From positions 5,067 to 38,763 of the forward strand of contig MEMN01000039.1 of assembly GCA_001767945.1 (NCBI GenBank): 33,697 nucleotides of DNA, given 5' to 3'. Made by a program: the position numbers and the translations under genes. Under the pieces are notes generated by a model. That model made no database searches. It saw only the letters and a program-made list of their open reading frames with translations, and was not told the DNA's origin. Below are positions 1-7,872 of the stretch, one piece after another; within the stretch, counting starts at the first letter, position 1; every line of letters starts with the position of its first letter. The DNA comes from Alphaproteobacteria bacterium RIFCSPHIGHO2_12_FULL_66_14. GTDB lineage: Bacteria > Pseudomonadota > Alphaproteobacteria > Reyranellales > Reyranellaceae.

Positions 1-6
1 TGATTC

Positions 7-468
7 CTAGAGCGACGGCGGCGCGTCGTCCGACGACTTCACCAGGAAATGGGCATTGGCGGTAGCGACCGGCTTGGACCGGTCGTCCTGCCAGGCTTGG
101 GCGAAGACGTTCACCATGCGCCGGCCCTGCTTGGTCACCGTGGCCGAGGCGATGACGTCGACCGGCCGCGCCGAGCGCAGGTAGTCGACCGTGATGTTGA
201 CGATCTTCGGCACCGTCTCGGTCTCGGTCTCCCACAGGAGATGGAAGATCGCCGCCATCTCCAGCATGGCGCCCAGCGTGCCGCCGTGGATCGCCGGCAG
301 GAAGGTGTTGCCGATCAAGTCGCCGTGATAGCGCATGCGCGTCAAGAGCTCGCCGGTGCCGTTCTCTGGCGCGATCCTCATCCAGCGTGCATAGGGGATC
401 GCTTCAGCGAGCTGCGCGACGTTGCCTGATTTGCGCACCTCCGCCAGGCGCTCGAGCAACACACTCAT
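7..468 (-). CDS. PaaI-like hotdog-fold thioesterase
   Basis: The 153-residue protein looks like a PaaI/YbgC-type hotdog thioesterase, a family that hydrolyses acyl-CoA thioesters in the cytoplasm. The central HGGTLGAMLEMAA segment matches the helix that in this family carries the active-site region (usually HGG..A.L.D). It is followed by strands such as VNITVDYLRSARP and a hydrophobic C-terminal strand. The ATG at 468 overlaps the stop of the next gene upstream (465-938) in an ATGA arrangement, which fixes the start and implies translational coupling. It is the last gene of the dehydrogenase-thioesterase-thioesterase set. Family assignment is firm; the acyl substrate is unknown, though the context suggests it handles CoA esters derived from what the divergent Liv transporter imports. 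Confidence 0.85.
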   Translation of the reverse strand: MSVLLERLAEVRKSGNVAQLAEAIPYARWMRIAPENGTGELLTRMRYHGDLIGNTFLPAIHGGTLGAMLEMAAIFHLLWETETETVPKIVNITVDYLRSARPVDVIASATVTKQGRRMVNVFAQAWQDDRSKPVATANAHFLVKSSDDAPPSL

Positions 469-938
469 ATCTTGGTTTCCGCGCCGATCGACTGCGCCTG
501 CGTCACCTGGCCCTTGGTGCCCAGCATGAAGGTCCCGGCGGCGGCCGCGATCGGGTCCTTGGCGTCGCCATGATGGGCAAAGGCGCGCGTGAAGGCCACC
601 GAACTGGTGATGCGGTAGCACTCCGCTTCGGCGATGACCGCCTTGCCCGGCGTCGCGGGCTTGGCGTAGTCGATGCGCAGATCGAGCGTGGCGAAGGGCA
701 TCGGCTCCTTCAGCATGGTGGCGACGGCCATGCCGCAGCAGCCGTCGAGCATCGCCGTCAGCGGTCCGCCTGCCAGCACGCCGGTCTCTGGATTGCCGAC
801 CAGCTCGTCCCGCCATTCGAGCCGCATGGAGGCGAAGCCGCGGCGGGCGTCGATCACTTGCAGGCCCAGTGCCTTGTTGTGCGGGATGGTGTCGGAAAAC
901 CACATCTGGAAGAGCTGGAGGCGCTCGGCCTTGTCCAT
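465..938 (-). CDS. PaaI-like hotdog-fold thioesterase
   Basis: This 157-residue protein is a second hotdog thioesterase, with the motif GGPLTAMLDGCCGMAV in the position of the family's catalytic helix and the strand ATLDLRIDYAKPATPGK typical of PaaI/DUF4442-like enzymes. Its ATG at 938 directly abuts the TAG stop of the acyl-CoA dehydrogenase (939-941), and its own stop overlaps the next thioesterase by four bases, so the three genes are almost certainly one transcript. Two different thioesterases in a row could act on the substrate and the product of the dehydrogenase, or could form a heteromeric hotdog assembly. The second possibility is inference only. Confidence 0.85.
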   Translation of the reverse strand: MDKAERLQLFQMWFSDTIPHNKALGLQVIDARRGFASMRLEWRDELVGNPETGVLAGGPLTAMLDGCCGMAVATMLKEPMPFATLDLRIDYAKPATPGKAVIAEAECYRITSSVAFTRAFAHHGDAKDPIAAAAGTFMLGTKGQVTQAQSIGAETKI

Positions 939-2111
939 CTAAAACCCCATCTGGCGGGCGGCAAGATCCTTCATGATCTCGACCGAGCCGCCGCCGATCG
1001 ACATCACCTTGGTCTCGCGATAGATGCGCTCGACCTTGGCGCCGCGCAGGTAACCCGCGCCGCCGAACACCTGCATCGCCTCGTTGGCGCAGAACTCCAT
1101 CGTCGAGGTCGCGAGGTTCTTCAGCATGCAGATCTCCGCCACCGGCTTCTCGCCCTGACCGACCCGCCAGGCGAGCAGCTCGAGCGTCGACTTCACCGCA
1201 TTGATGCGCATCGCCATGTCGACCAGGCGATGGCGCACGACCTGGTTGGCGATCAGCGGCTTTCCGAAGGTATGGCGCTCGCGCGCATAGGCGATCGCCT
1301 CGTCGAGGCAGACCTTCGCATAGCCGCAGGCGCCGGCCGCCATGCCCAGCCGCTCCTGGTTGAAGTTCAGCATGATGCCGATGAAGCCGCGGTTCTCTTC
1401 GCCGATCAGGTTCTCGACCGGCACCTTCACATTGTCGAAGAAGAGCTGCGCGGTGTCGGAGGCCCACCAGCCCATCTTCCTGAGCTTGGTCCGGGCGAAA
1501 CCTTCACGGTCGCGCTCGATCAGTAGCAGCGAGACGCCGGCCGCCCCCGGCCCGCCAGTGCGGACGGCAACGGTGTAGTAGTCGGCGCGCATGCCTGAGG
1601 TGATGAACATCTTCGAGCCGTTGACGACGTAGTGGCGGCCCTCGCGCCGTGCCGTGGTCTTGAGATTGGCGACATCCGAGCCGCCCGACGGTTCGGTGAT
1701 GGCGAGCGCGCTGATCTTCTCGCCGGCCAGAACCTCGGGCAGGACCTTGCGCTTCATCCATTCCGGGCCGAGTGCCGCAATGGGCGGCGCGCCGATGGTG
1801 TGGCTGTTGAGGCTGGCATTGAGTCCGCCGCTGCCGTGGCGCGCCATCTCCTCCGCCTTGATGATCCCGAAGAACGGGTCGGTCGGCACCCCGCCATAGG
1901 CCTCGGGAAAGCCGAGCTGCAGCAGGCCTGCCGCCGAGGCCTTGTGGTAGAGTTCGCGCGGGAATTCCTCCGCCTCGTCCCATTGGTCGACATGGGGCAT
2001 CAGTTCGCGCTCGACGAAGCGGCGGACGGTGTTGCGGAAGGCTTCGTGCTCCTCGGTGTAGAAGGGTGACGGCGGCCCGCCCGACGGGGGCAACTGCGCG
2101 GCGAGCGACAT
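939..2111 (-). CDS. Acyl-CoA dehydrogenase (FAD-dependent)
   Basis: The 390-residue protein has the full acyl-CoA dehydrogenase layout: an N-terminal helical domain, the middle beta domain with ALAITEPSGGSD near residues 136-146, and a C-terminal helical FAD domain with the VFGGAGYLRG motif. It would introduce the alpha-beta double bond in an acyl-CoA and pass electrons to ETF. The usual EGTxEI catalytic segment reads IGGGSVEI here, so the medium-chain-type glutamate is missing. A glutamate is present at about residue 253 in NQERLGMAAG, where long-chain and isovaleryl-CoA dehydrogenases carry theirs. The start at 2111 is preceded by GGAGAATTCC, a good ribosome binding site; the frame stays open upstream but without such a signal. 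It is the first gene of the minus-strand operon. Confidence 0.93.
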   Translation of the reverse strand: MSLAAQLPPSGGPPSPFYTEEHEAFRNTVRRFVERELMPHVDQWDEAEEFPRELYHKASAAGLLQLGFPEAYGGVPTDPFFGIIKAEEMARHGSGGLNASLNSHTIGAPPIAALGPEWMKRKVLPEVLAGEKISALAITEPSGGSDVANLKTTARREGRHYVVNGSKMFITSGMRADYYTVAVRTGGPGAAGVSLLLIERDREGFARTKLRKMGWWASDTAQLFFDNVKVPVENLIGEENRGFIGIMLNFNQERLGMAAGACGYAKVCLDEAIAYARERHTFGKPLIANQVVRHRLVDMAMRINAVKSTLELLAWRVGQGEKPVAEICMLKNLATSTMEFCANEAMQVFGGAGYLRGAKVERIYRETKVMSIGGGSVEIMKDLAARQMGF

Positions 2112-2171
2112 GGAATTCTCCACGGGAAAGATGGGGTTCAGCCACAGTACCGCGCCGGCCGCGGAAATCCA

Positions 2172-2206
2172 TTGACTCCCCGATGCACGGCCATGTCTTA
2201 TGGCCG
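2172..2206 (+). promoter_or_regulatory. Putative livH promoter with overlapping inverted repeat
   Basis: A sigma70-like promoter is visible: TTGACT at 2172-2177, an 18-base spacer, and TCTTAT at 2196-2201, giving a leader of about 70 bases before livH. An inverted repeat, CGGCCAT (2188-2194) with ATGGCCG (2200-2206) around GTCTT, covers the -10 element and could be a repressor operator. The site sits in the 167-base divergent gap between the acyl-CoA dehydrogenase and livH, so it could control both transcripts. No regulator gene lies next to it. Confidence 0.4.
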
Positions 2207-2278
2207 CGCGTCGCAAGATTAGGCCAAAAAACAAGACAAGCGCGAGGCCGGGAAACGGCCGGAGTACAGGGTAGGAGA

Positions 2279-3154
2279 ATGCTTGATTTCATCCAGCAGC
2301 TGGTGAGCGGCATCGCGCTCGGCTGCGTCTATGGCCTGATCGCATTGGGCTTCGTGCTCATCTACAAGGCGACCGAAGTCGTGAATTTCGCCCAGGGCGA
2401 CCTGATGATGCTGGGCGGCTTCTTCGTCTTCACCTTCATCGGGCTGATGGGCCTCGATTATTGGCTCGGTTTCCTGTTTGCGGTCTGCGGCATGGCCGTG
2501 TTCGGCATGGCCACCGAACGCATCCTGATCCGGCCGATCCTCGGCTACCCGCAATTTTCCATCGTCATGGCGACGATCGGGCTCGGCTATTTCCTGCGCT
2601 CGATCGCCGGCATGATCTGGGGCACCGACGATCTCCGGATCGAGACGCCCTTCTCGGCCGGCGTCTTGAAAGTCGGCGATCTCGTGCTGGCGCACGACAA
2701 GCTGTCGGTGATCGTGGCCACCGTCATCCTGTGCGTCGTGCTCTACGCCTTCTTCAACTACACGCGCATGGGCACTGCCATGCGGGCCACGTCGGAGAAC
2801 ATGCTGGCTGCCTATTACATGGGCATTCCGGTCAAGCGCGTGGTGTCCCTGATCTGGGCGATCAGCGCCGCCGTCGCGGCCTGCGCCGGCGTGCTGCTGG
2901 CCCCGATCACCTTCATCCATTCGAATGTCGGCCTAGTCCTCGGGCTGAAGGCCTTTCCGGCCGCCGTGCTGGGCGGCTTCGGCTCGATCCCAGGCGCGCT
3001 GGTCGGCGGGCTGATCATCGGTGTCATCGAAAGCCTCGCCGGCTTCTACCTGCCGCAAGGCTGGAAGGACATCGCGCCGTACATCGTGCTGCTCGTCATG
3101 CTGGTGGTCCGGCCGCATGGCCTGTTCGGCCCCAGCATGCGCAAGAAGGTCTGA
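2279..3154 (+). CDS. livH: Liv-type ABC transporter permease LivH
   Basis: The 291-residue membrane protein matches LivH, the first of two inner-membrane permeases of branched-chain amino acid/HAAT-type ABC importers. Diagnostic stretches are GLIALGFVLIYKATEVVNFAQGD near residues 17-40, the GTAMRATSENMLAAYYMGI coupling segment that contacts the ATPase, and LKAFPAAVLGGFGSIPGAL near the C terminus. The ATG at 2279 follows TAGGAGA by a few bases, which chooses it over upstream in-frame possibilities. It heads a plus-strand operon with livM, livG, livF, an acyl-CoA ligase and a binding protein. The ligase in the operon suggests the cargo is a carboxylate that is CoA-activated on entry, not an amino acid; that is inference from context. 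Confidence 0.95.
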   Translation: MLDFIQQLVSGIALGCVYGLIALGFVLIYKATEVVNFAQGDLMMLGGFFVFTFIGLMGLDYWLGFLFAVCGMAVFGMATERILIRPILGYPQFSIVMATIGLGYFLRSIAGMIWGTDDLRIETPFSAGVLKVGDLVLAHDKLSVIVATVILCVVLYAFFNYTRMGTAMRATSENMLAAYYMGIPVKRVVSLIWAISAAVAACAGVLLAPITFIHSNVGLVLGLKAFPAAVLGGFGSIPGALVGGLIIGVIESLAGFYLPQGWKDIAPYIVLLVMLVVRPHGLFGPSMRKKV

Positions 3155-3158
3155 GCTC

Positions 3159-4310
3159 ATGCGTTTCGTCTTCAAGACCGACTACGACCAGGACATCCGC
3201 ATCCTCAAGCACAGCGGCTACTGGTGGTCGTACGGCGTGCTGCTGGCGGTGCTGATTGCTGCCCCTTTCCTGCTCGGCAGCTACCTGCAGAGCCAGCTCG
3301 TGTTCGTCTTCATCTACGCTATTGTCGGCGTGGCGCTGATGATTCTCACCGGCTTCACCGGCCAGGCCTCACTGGGCCACGCCGCCTTCCTGGCGATCGG
3401 CGCCTACACGGCGGGCTTCCTGCAGGGCCATGGCGTGCCGTTCATCGTCTACTTTCCGGTGGCGGCTGTCCTGACCGGCGTGGTCGGGGCTCTGGTCGGC
3501 TTTCCCGCGCTCCGACTCACCGGCATCTACCTCGTGATCGCCACCATCGCTTTCGCCTTCATCGTCGAAGAAGTCCTCGCGCGCTGGGAGTCGGTGACCC
3601 ATGGCAACGAGGGCATGCGCGTGCGGACGCTCGACCTGGTCGGCATGCCGGTGCCGCGCGACAGTTCGGCCTTTTATTTCCTCTGCCTGCTGGTGCTGGT
3701 CGGCGCGGTCCTGGTGGCGCTCAATCTGCTGCGTTCGCCAACGGGCCGCGCCTTCGTCGCCATCCGCGACAGCGAAACCGCCGGCAAGAGCATGGGCATC
3801 GACCTCGCCGCCTACAAGGTGAAGTCGTTCGCTGTCAGCGCCGCCATCACCGGCATGGCGGGCGTCCTGTTCGCCCACAAGATGACCTTCATCAGCCCCG
3901 AGATGTTCACCTTGCTGCTCTCGATCGAGTTCATCATGGTGATCATCATCGGCGGCGCCTTCGGTGTGCACGGCGCGATCCTCGGCGCGATCTTCATGGT
4001 CATGATCGATCCGTTCCTGACGGCGCTGAAGGACGACGTACCGGTGCTTGCGGCCAGCGTCGCATCGTCGTTCGGCATGGCCCAGGATGCCGCGGCGCAA
4101 CTGCAGGAAAAGCTCTCGAAGATCGGCTCGGCGGCCGGCCTCAAGGGTGCGATCTACGGCCTGATCATCATGATGTTCATCCTGTTCGAGCCCTATGGGC
4201 TCTACGGCCGCTGGCTCAAGGTGAAGCTCTTCTTCCAGCTGTTCCCGCTCTACAAGCGCGCGACCTTCAAACGGCAGAAGACCTACGTGAAGTCGGAGCG
4301 CAACCGATGA
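3159..4310 (+). CDS. livM: Liv-type ABC transporter permease LivM
   Basis: The 383-residue permease carries the LivM signature LTGFTGQASLGHAAFLAIGAYTAG and the coupling stretch FVAIRDSETAGKSMGIDLAAYKVKSFA. It pairs with LivH to form the transmembrane pore. It is longer than the classical protein because of an insertion of roughly 40 residues (from about VLAASVASSFGMAQDAAAQ) before the last membrane helix, and it ends in a Lys/Arg-rich tail. Both traits are known in the subgroup of Liv permeases found next to acyl-CoA ligases. It starts 4 bases after livH, and its last codons overlap the start of livG (ATGA). Confidence 0.94.
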   Translation: MRFVFKTDYDQDIRILKHSGYWWSYGVLLAVLIAAPFLLGSYLQSQLVFVFIYAIVGVALMILTGFTGQASLGHAAFLAIGAYTAGFLQGHGVPFIVYFPVAAVLTGVVGALVGFPALRLTGIYLVIATIAFAFIVEEVLARWESVTHGNEGMRVRTLDLVGMPVPRDSSAFYFLCLLVLVGAVLVALNLLRSPTGRAFVAIRDSETAGKSMGIDLAAYKVKSFAVSAAITGMAGVLFAHKMTFISPEMFTLLLSIEFIMVIIIGGAFGVHGAILGAIFMVMIDPFLTALKDDVPVLAASVASSFGMAQDAAAQLQEKLSKIGSAAGLKGAIYGLIIMMFILFEPYGLYGRWLKVKLFFQLFPLYKRATFKRQKTYVKSERNR

Positions 4311-5065
4311 GCCTGTTCACGGTCGACGGCATCTCGCTGCAGTTCGGCGGCCTCAGGGCGGTCGACAATGTGAGCTTCAGCATTTCCAAGGGCGAGATCT
4401 TCACCATCATCGGGCCCAACGGTGCCGGCAAGACCTCGATCTTCAACCTGATCTCACGGCTCTACGACCCGACCTCCGGCAAGCTGTTCTTCGAGGGCCG
4501 CGACATCACCGAGGTGCCGCCCCACCAGATCGCCAAGCTCGGCATTGCGCGCACTTTCCAGAACATCGAGCTGTTCGAGAACGCCACCATGCTGGCCAAC
4601 CTGCTGGTCGGCCGCCATTGCCACGCCACCACGCAGATGTGGCAGGAGATACTGTTCCTGCCGTCGGTGCGACGTGCCGAGAAGGACCATCGGCGCAAGG
4701 TCGAGGAGGTCATCGAGTTTCTCGACCTCCAAGCCTACCGCGAAAAGCTGATCGCCGGCCTGCCCTATGGCGTGCGCAAGGTGATCGAGGTCGCCCGCGC
4801 ACTCTGCTCGGAGCCCAAGCTGATCCTGCTCGACGAGCCGTCGTCCGGCCTCAATGTCGAGGAGACCGACGACATGTCGTTCTGGATCCGCGACATCCGG
4901 AGCGAACTCGGCATCACGGTACTGATGGTCGAGCACGACATGACCCTCGTGAACCGCGTGTCGGACCGCGTGCTGGCGTTGAACTACGGTAAGGTTCTGG
5001 CCTCGGGCACCCCATCGGAGGTGCAGGCGCACCCTGACGTCATCGCGGCCTACCTTGGCGCCTGA
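4307..5065 (+). CDS. livG: Liv-type ABC transporter ATPase LivG
   Basis: The 252-residue ATPase energises the LivHM pore. Walker A is GPNGAGKT at residues 36-43, the Q-loop region is ARTFQNIELF, and Walker B is LILLDEPSSGLN. The switch histidine lies in VEHDM. The signature motif is degenerate, reading LPYGVRKVIEVARAL instead of LSGGQ, which is normal for LivG-type subunits that pair with a canonical LivF. The start overlaps the livM stop by four bases. Confidence 0.95.
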   Translation: MSLFTVDGISLQFGGLRAVDNVSFSISKGEIFTIIGPNGAGKTSIFNLISRLYDPTSGKLFFEGRDITEVPPHQIAKLGIARTFQNIELFENATMLANLLVGRHCHATTQMWQEILFLPSVRRAEKDHRRKVEEVIEFLDLQAYREKLIAGLPYGVRKVIEVARALCSEPKLILLDEPSSGLNVEETDDMSFWIRDIRSELGITVLMVEHDMTLVNRVSDRVLALNYGKVLASGTPSEVQAHPDVIAAYLGA

Positions 5066-5076
5066 GCGGAGTGAAC

Positions 5077-5868
5077 ATGCCCCTCGATTCCGATACCGCC
5101 GAGCCCATCCTCAAGGTCAGCAACATCGAGAGCTACTACGGCCCGATCATGGCGATCCGCGGCGTCAGCCTCTCGGTGCCGCGCGGCAAGATCATCACCG
5201 TGCTGGGCGCCAACGGCGCGGGCAAGACCACCATCCTGAAGACGATTTCCGGCGTGCTCGACCCGCAGAAGGGCTCGATCGAATTCGAGGGCAAGCCGAT
5301 CCAGCGCATCGACGCCGACAAGATCGTGCGGCTGGGGCTCAGCCACGTGCCGGAAGGCCGCGAGGTCTTCCCGTTCCTGTCAGTGCGCGAGAACCTGGCG
5401 ATGGGCGCCTTCCTGCGCAGTGACAAGGACAGCGTCACCCACGATCTCGAACGGGTGTTCGCCTATTTCCCACGACTGAAGGAGCGTATCGACCAGCCGG
5501 CCGGCTCCTTGTCCGGTGGCGAGCAGCAAATGCTGGCGATCAGCCGCGCGCTGATGAACCGGCCGAAGCTGCTGCTGCTCGACGAGCCGTCGCTCGGGCT
5601 GTCGCCGATCCTGGTCAAGGAGATCTTCAGCATCATCAAGCGGGTGAATGTCGAGCAGGGAACGTCAATCCTGCTGGTCGAGCAGAACGCCAAGATGGCG
5701 CTGGAGACGGCGCACTACGGCTATGTGCTCGAGGTCGGCCGCGTGGTCATGGACGACACCTGCGAGCGGCTGATGAGCAGCAAGGACATCCAGGAATTCT
5801 ACCTAGGCGCCAAGGAAGAAAATGCGCGCGGCGAACGCCGCTGGAAGAAGAAGAAGAACTGGCGCTGA
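5077..5868 (+). CDS. livF: Liv-type ABC transporter ATPase LivF
   Basis: The 263-residue ATPase is the LivF partner of LivG. It shows Walker A GANGAGKTT near residues 44-52, the canonical signature LSGGEQQMLAISRAL, Walker B LLLLDEPSLGLS, and the terminal switch region VEQN where many ABC proteins have a histidine; Asn/Gln here is usual for LivF. A GTG at 5071 is also in frame, but the ATG at 5077 is preferred because GGAG at 5068-5071 then sits at a normal distance. The protein ends in a strongly basic tail (RRWKKKKNWR), a feature of Liv operons that carry acyl-CoA ligases. Confidence 0.95.
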   Translation: MPLDSDTAEPILKVSNIESYYGPIMAIRGVSLSVPRGKIITVLGANGAGKTTILKTISGVLDPQKGSIEFEGKPIQRIDADKIVRLGLSHVPEGREVFPFLSVRENLAMGAFLRSDKDSVTHDLERVFAYFPRLKERIDQPAGSLSGGEQQMLAISRALMNRPKLLLLDEPSLGLSPILVKEIFSIIKRVNVEQGTSILLVEQNAKMALETAHYGYVLEVGRVVMDDTCERLMSSKDIQEFYLGAKEENARGERRWKKKKNWR

Positions 5869-5890
5869 CGACCAGGGAGGCAAGCAGACC

Positions 5891-7735
5891 ATGACCCGGA
5901 ACGCGACGCTGACGGTTGCGGAGACCCTTCCCAAGAGCTTCGTGCTGTCCTGCAGGACGCGCGGCGACAAGCCGGCGATGCGCGAGAAGCTCTACGGCAT
6001 CTGGAACGCCATCTCCTGGAACCAGTGGCTGGACCGCTCGCGCGCCGTCACCTACGCCCTGCACTCGATCGGCTTCCGTCCCGGCGACGTGGCCTCGGTG
6101 CTGGCCAACACAGTGCCGGAGTGGAACTACGCCGATTTCGGCATCCTCTGTGCTGGCGGCGTTTCGTCGGGCATCTACCCGACCGATTCGGCCAAGCAGG
6201 TCGAATACCTGATCAACGACTCGCGCACCGTGGTGCTGTTCGTCGAGGACGATGAGCAGCTCGACAAGGCGCTCGAGGTCCGTGAACGCTGCCCGACGCT
6301 CAGGAAGATCGTTGTGTTCGACATGGAAGGCCTCACCACCTTCAGCGATCCCATGGTCGTGTCGCTCGACGAGTTCATGGCCATGGGCCGCAACTACGCC
6401 GACGGCAAGGAAGGCCTGTTCGACGAACTCGTCGCCTCGCGCAAGCCCGGCGACCTCGCCATCCTGGTCTACACCTCGGGTACGACGGGGCCGCCCAAGG
6501 GCGCCATGCACAGCCATCACAATGTCGTCTACACCATGCAGAACTGCATGCATCCCGAGTTGTCGCTCAGCTGGCACGAGGGCGACGAGCGGCTGGCCTT
6601 CCTGCCGCTCTGCCACGTTGCCGAGCGGGTGGCCGGCAGCTACTACTCGGTCGCCACCGGCGTGTGCAGCAACTTCGCCGAGAGCCCAGAGACGGTGCCG
6701 GACAACATCCGCGAGGTACAGCCGACCCTGTTCGGTGCCGTGCCGCGGGTGTGGGAGAAGTTCTATTCCGGCATCATGATCGCCCTCAAGGATGCGACGC
6801 CGCTGCAGCGGTGGGCCTACAAGAAAGCCATCGACGCAGGCTTCGCCATTGCCGACGCCCGCCTGGCACGGCGCGAGCCATCGTTGTTCGAGAAGCTGCG
6901 CTTTCAGCTGGCCTACTGGCTGGTGCTGAAGAACATCCGCAAGATGGTCGGGCTCGACCGTTGCCGCTGGCTGTTCACCGGCGCGGCGCCGATCGCGCCT
7001 GAGCTGATCCGCTGGTACCTGGCGCTCGGCCTCGACATGTTCGAGGTCTACGGTCAAACCGAAAACTGCGGACTGGCCACGGCGATGCCGGCCAACGCCA
7101 TCAAGCTCGGCACCGTCGGCAAGTCGGTGCCCTATGGCGAGGTCAAAATCTCTCCGGTCGGCGAGATCCTGATCAAGGGCGACATGGTCTTCATGGGCTA
7201 CCTGAACCAGCCGGAGAAGACGGCCGAGACCCTCGACAAGGAGGGCTGGCTGCATACGGGCGACGTCGGCCTGATCGACAACGAAGGCTACGTGAAGATC
7301 ACCGACCGGATGAAGGACATCATCATCACGGCCGGCGGCAAGAACATCACGCCGTCGGAGATCGAGAACCTGCTCAAGTTCTCGCCCTATATCAGCGACG
7401 CCGTCGTCATTGGCGACAAGCGTCCCTACCTCACATGCCTGGTCATGATCGAGCGCGAGACGGTCGAGAAGTTCGCCCAGGATCACGACGTGCCGTTCAC
7501 CAACTACGCCAGCCTGTGCCGCGCCAAGGAGGTGCAGGACCTGATCTGGGCGGAGATCGAGCGGGTCAATGCCAACTTTGCCCGCGTCGAGACCATCAAA
7601 CGGTTCTTCCTGATCGAGCAGCAGCTCACGCCCGAGGACGAGGAACTGACGCCGACCATGAAATTGAAGCGCAGCTTCGTGAACACGAAGTACAAGCCGG
7701 AAATCGACGCCATGTATCGCGCCCAGGCGGCGTGA
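5891..7735 (+). CDS. AMP-forming long-chain-type acyl-CoA ligase
   Basis: The 614-residue enzyme belongs to the ANL superfamily, close to FadD15-type long-chain acyl-CoA synthetases. It would adenylate a carboxylate with ATP and transfer it to CoA in the cytoplasm. Visible motifs are the P-loop YTSGTTGPPKGA at about residues 194-205, the YGQTE motif, and HTGDVG...GYVKITDRMKDIIITAGGKNITPSEIE, which includes the hinge Asp/Arg and the A8 region. A late PTMKLKR segment carries the probable catalytic lysine. GGGAGG at 5875-5880 precedes the ATG by 10 bases. Its place between livF and the binding-protein gene is the best clue that the importer delivers a carboxylic acid that is immediately trapped as a CoA ester. 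Chain length cannot be read from the sequence. Confidence 0.93.
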   Translation: MTRNATLTVAETLPKSFVLSCRTRGDKPAMREKLYGIWNAISWNQWLDRSRAVTYALHSIGFRPGDVASVLANTVPEWNYADFGILCAGGVSSGIYPTDSAKQVEYLINDSRTVVLFVEDDEQLDKALEVRERCPTLRKIVVFDMEGLTTFSDPMVVSLDEFMAMGRNYADGKEGLFDELVASRKPGDLAILVYTSGTTGPPKGAMHSHHNVVYTMQNCMHPELSLSWHEGDERLAFLPLCHVAERVAGSYYSVATGVCSNFAESPETVPDNIREVQPTLFGAVPRVWEKFYSGIMIALKDATPLQRWAYKKAIDAGFAIADARLARREPSLFEKLRFQLAYWLVLKNIRKMVGLDRCRWLFTGAAPIAPELIRWYLALGLDMFEVYGQTENCGLATAMPANAIKLGTVGKSVPYGEVKISPVGEILIKGDMVFMGYLNQPEKTAETLDKEGWLHTGDVGLIDNEGYVKITDRMKDIIITAGGKNITPSEIENLLKFSPYISDAVVIGDKRPYLTCLVMIERETVEKFAQDHDVPFTNYASLCRAKEVQDLIWAEIERVNANFARVETIKRFFLIEQQLTPEDEELTPTMKLKRSFVNTKYKPEIDAMYRAQAA

Positions 7736-7817
7736 GCGGGCGCCGCACCGGGCCTTTAATTTGGCCGCGGGCGTGGCATATTGAAGTCAAGCCGGGGAAC
7801 ACCGGACGGGAGGGGGT

Positions 7818-7860
7818 CGGCGCCCGCTTCTCCCCTATCTAGAGACGGGCGCCGCTTTTA
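7818..7860 (+). terminator. Hairpin between ligase and binding-protein genes; possible attenuator
   Basis: CGGCGCCCG (7818-7826) and CGGGCGCCG (7846-7854) form a perfect 9-base-pair stem around a 19-base loop, followed by CTTTTA. The U-run is short, so it may be a partial terminator that lowers read-through into the binding-protein gene, or a 3' stabiliser of the livHMGF-ligase message. The AGGAGG ribosome binding site of the next gene starts only about 6 bases after the stem, so the structure could also affect translation. Confidence 0.45.
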
Positions 7861-7872
7861 GGAGGCAACGCA

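Noticed and set aside
5747-7486. Long open frame antisense to the acyl-CoA ligase
   Set aside because: Shadow of the ligase gene with no start signal or recognisable domain.
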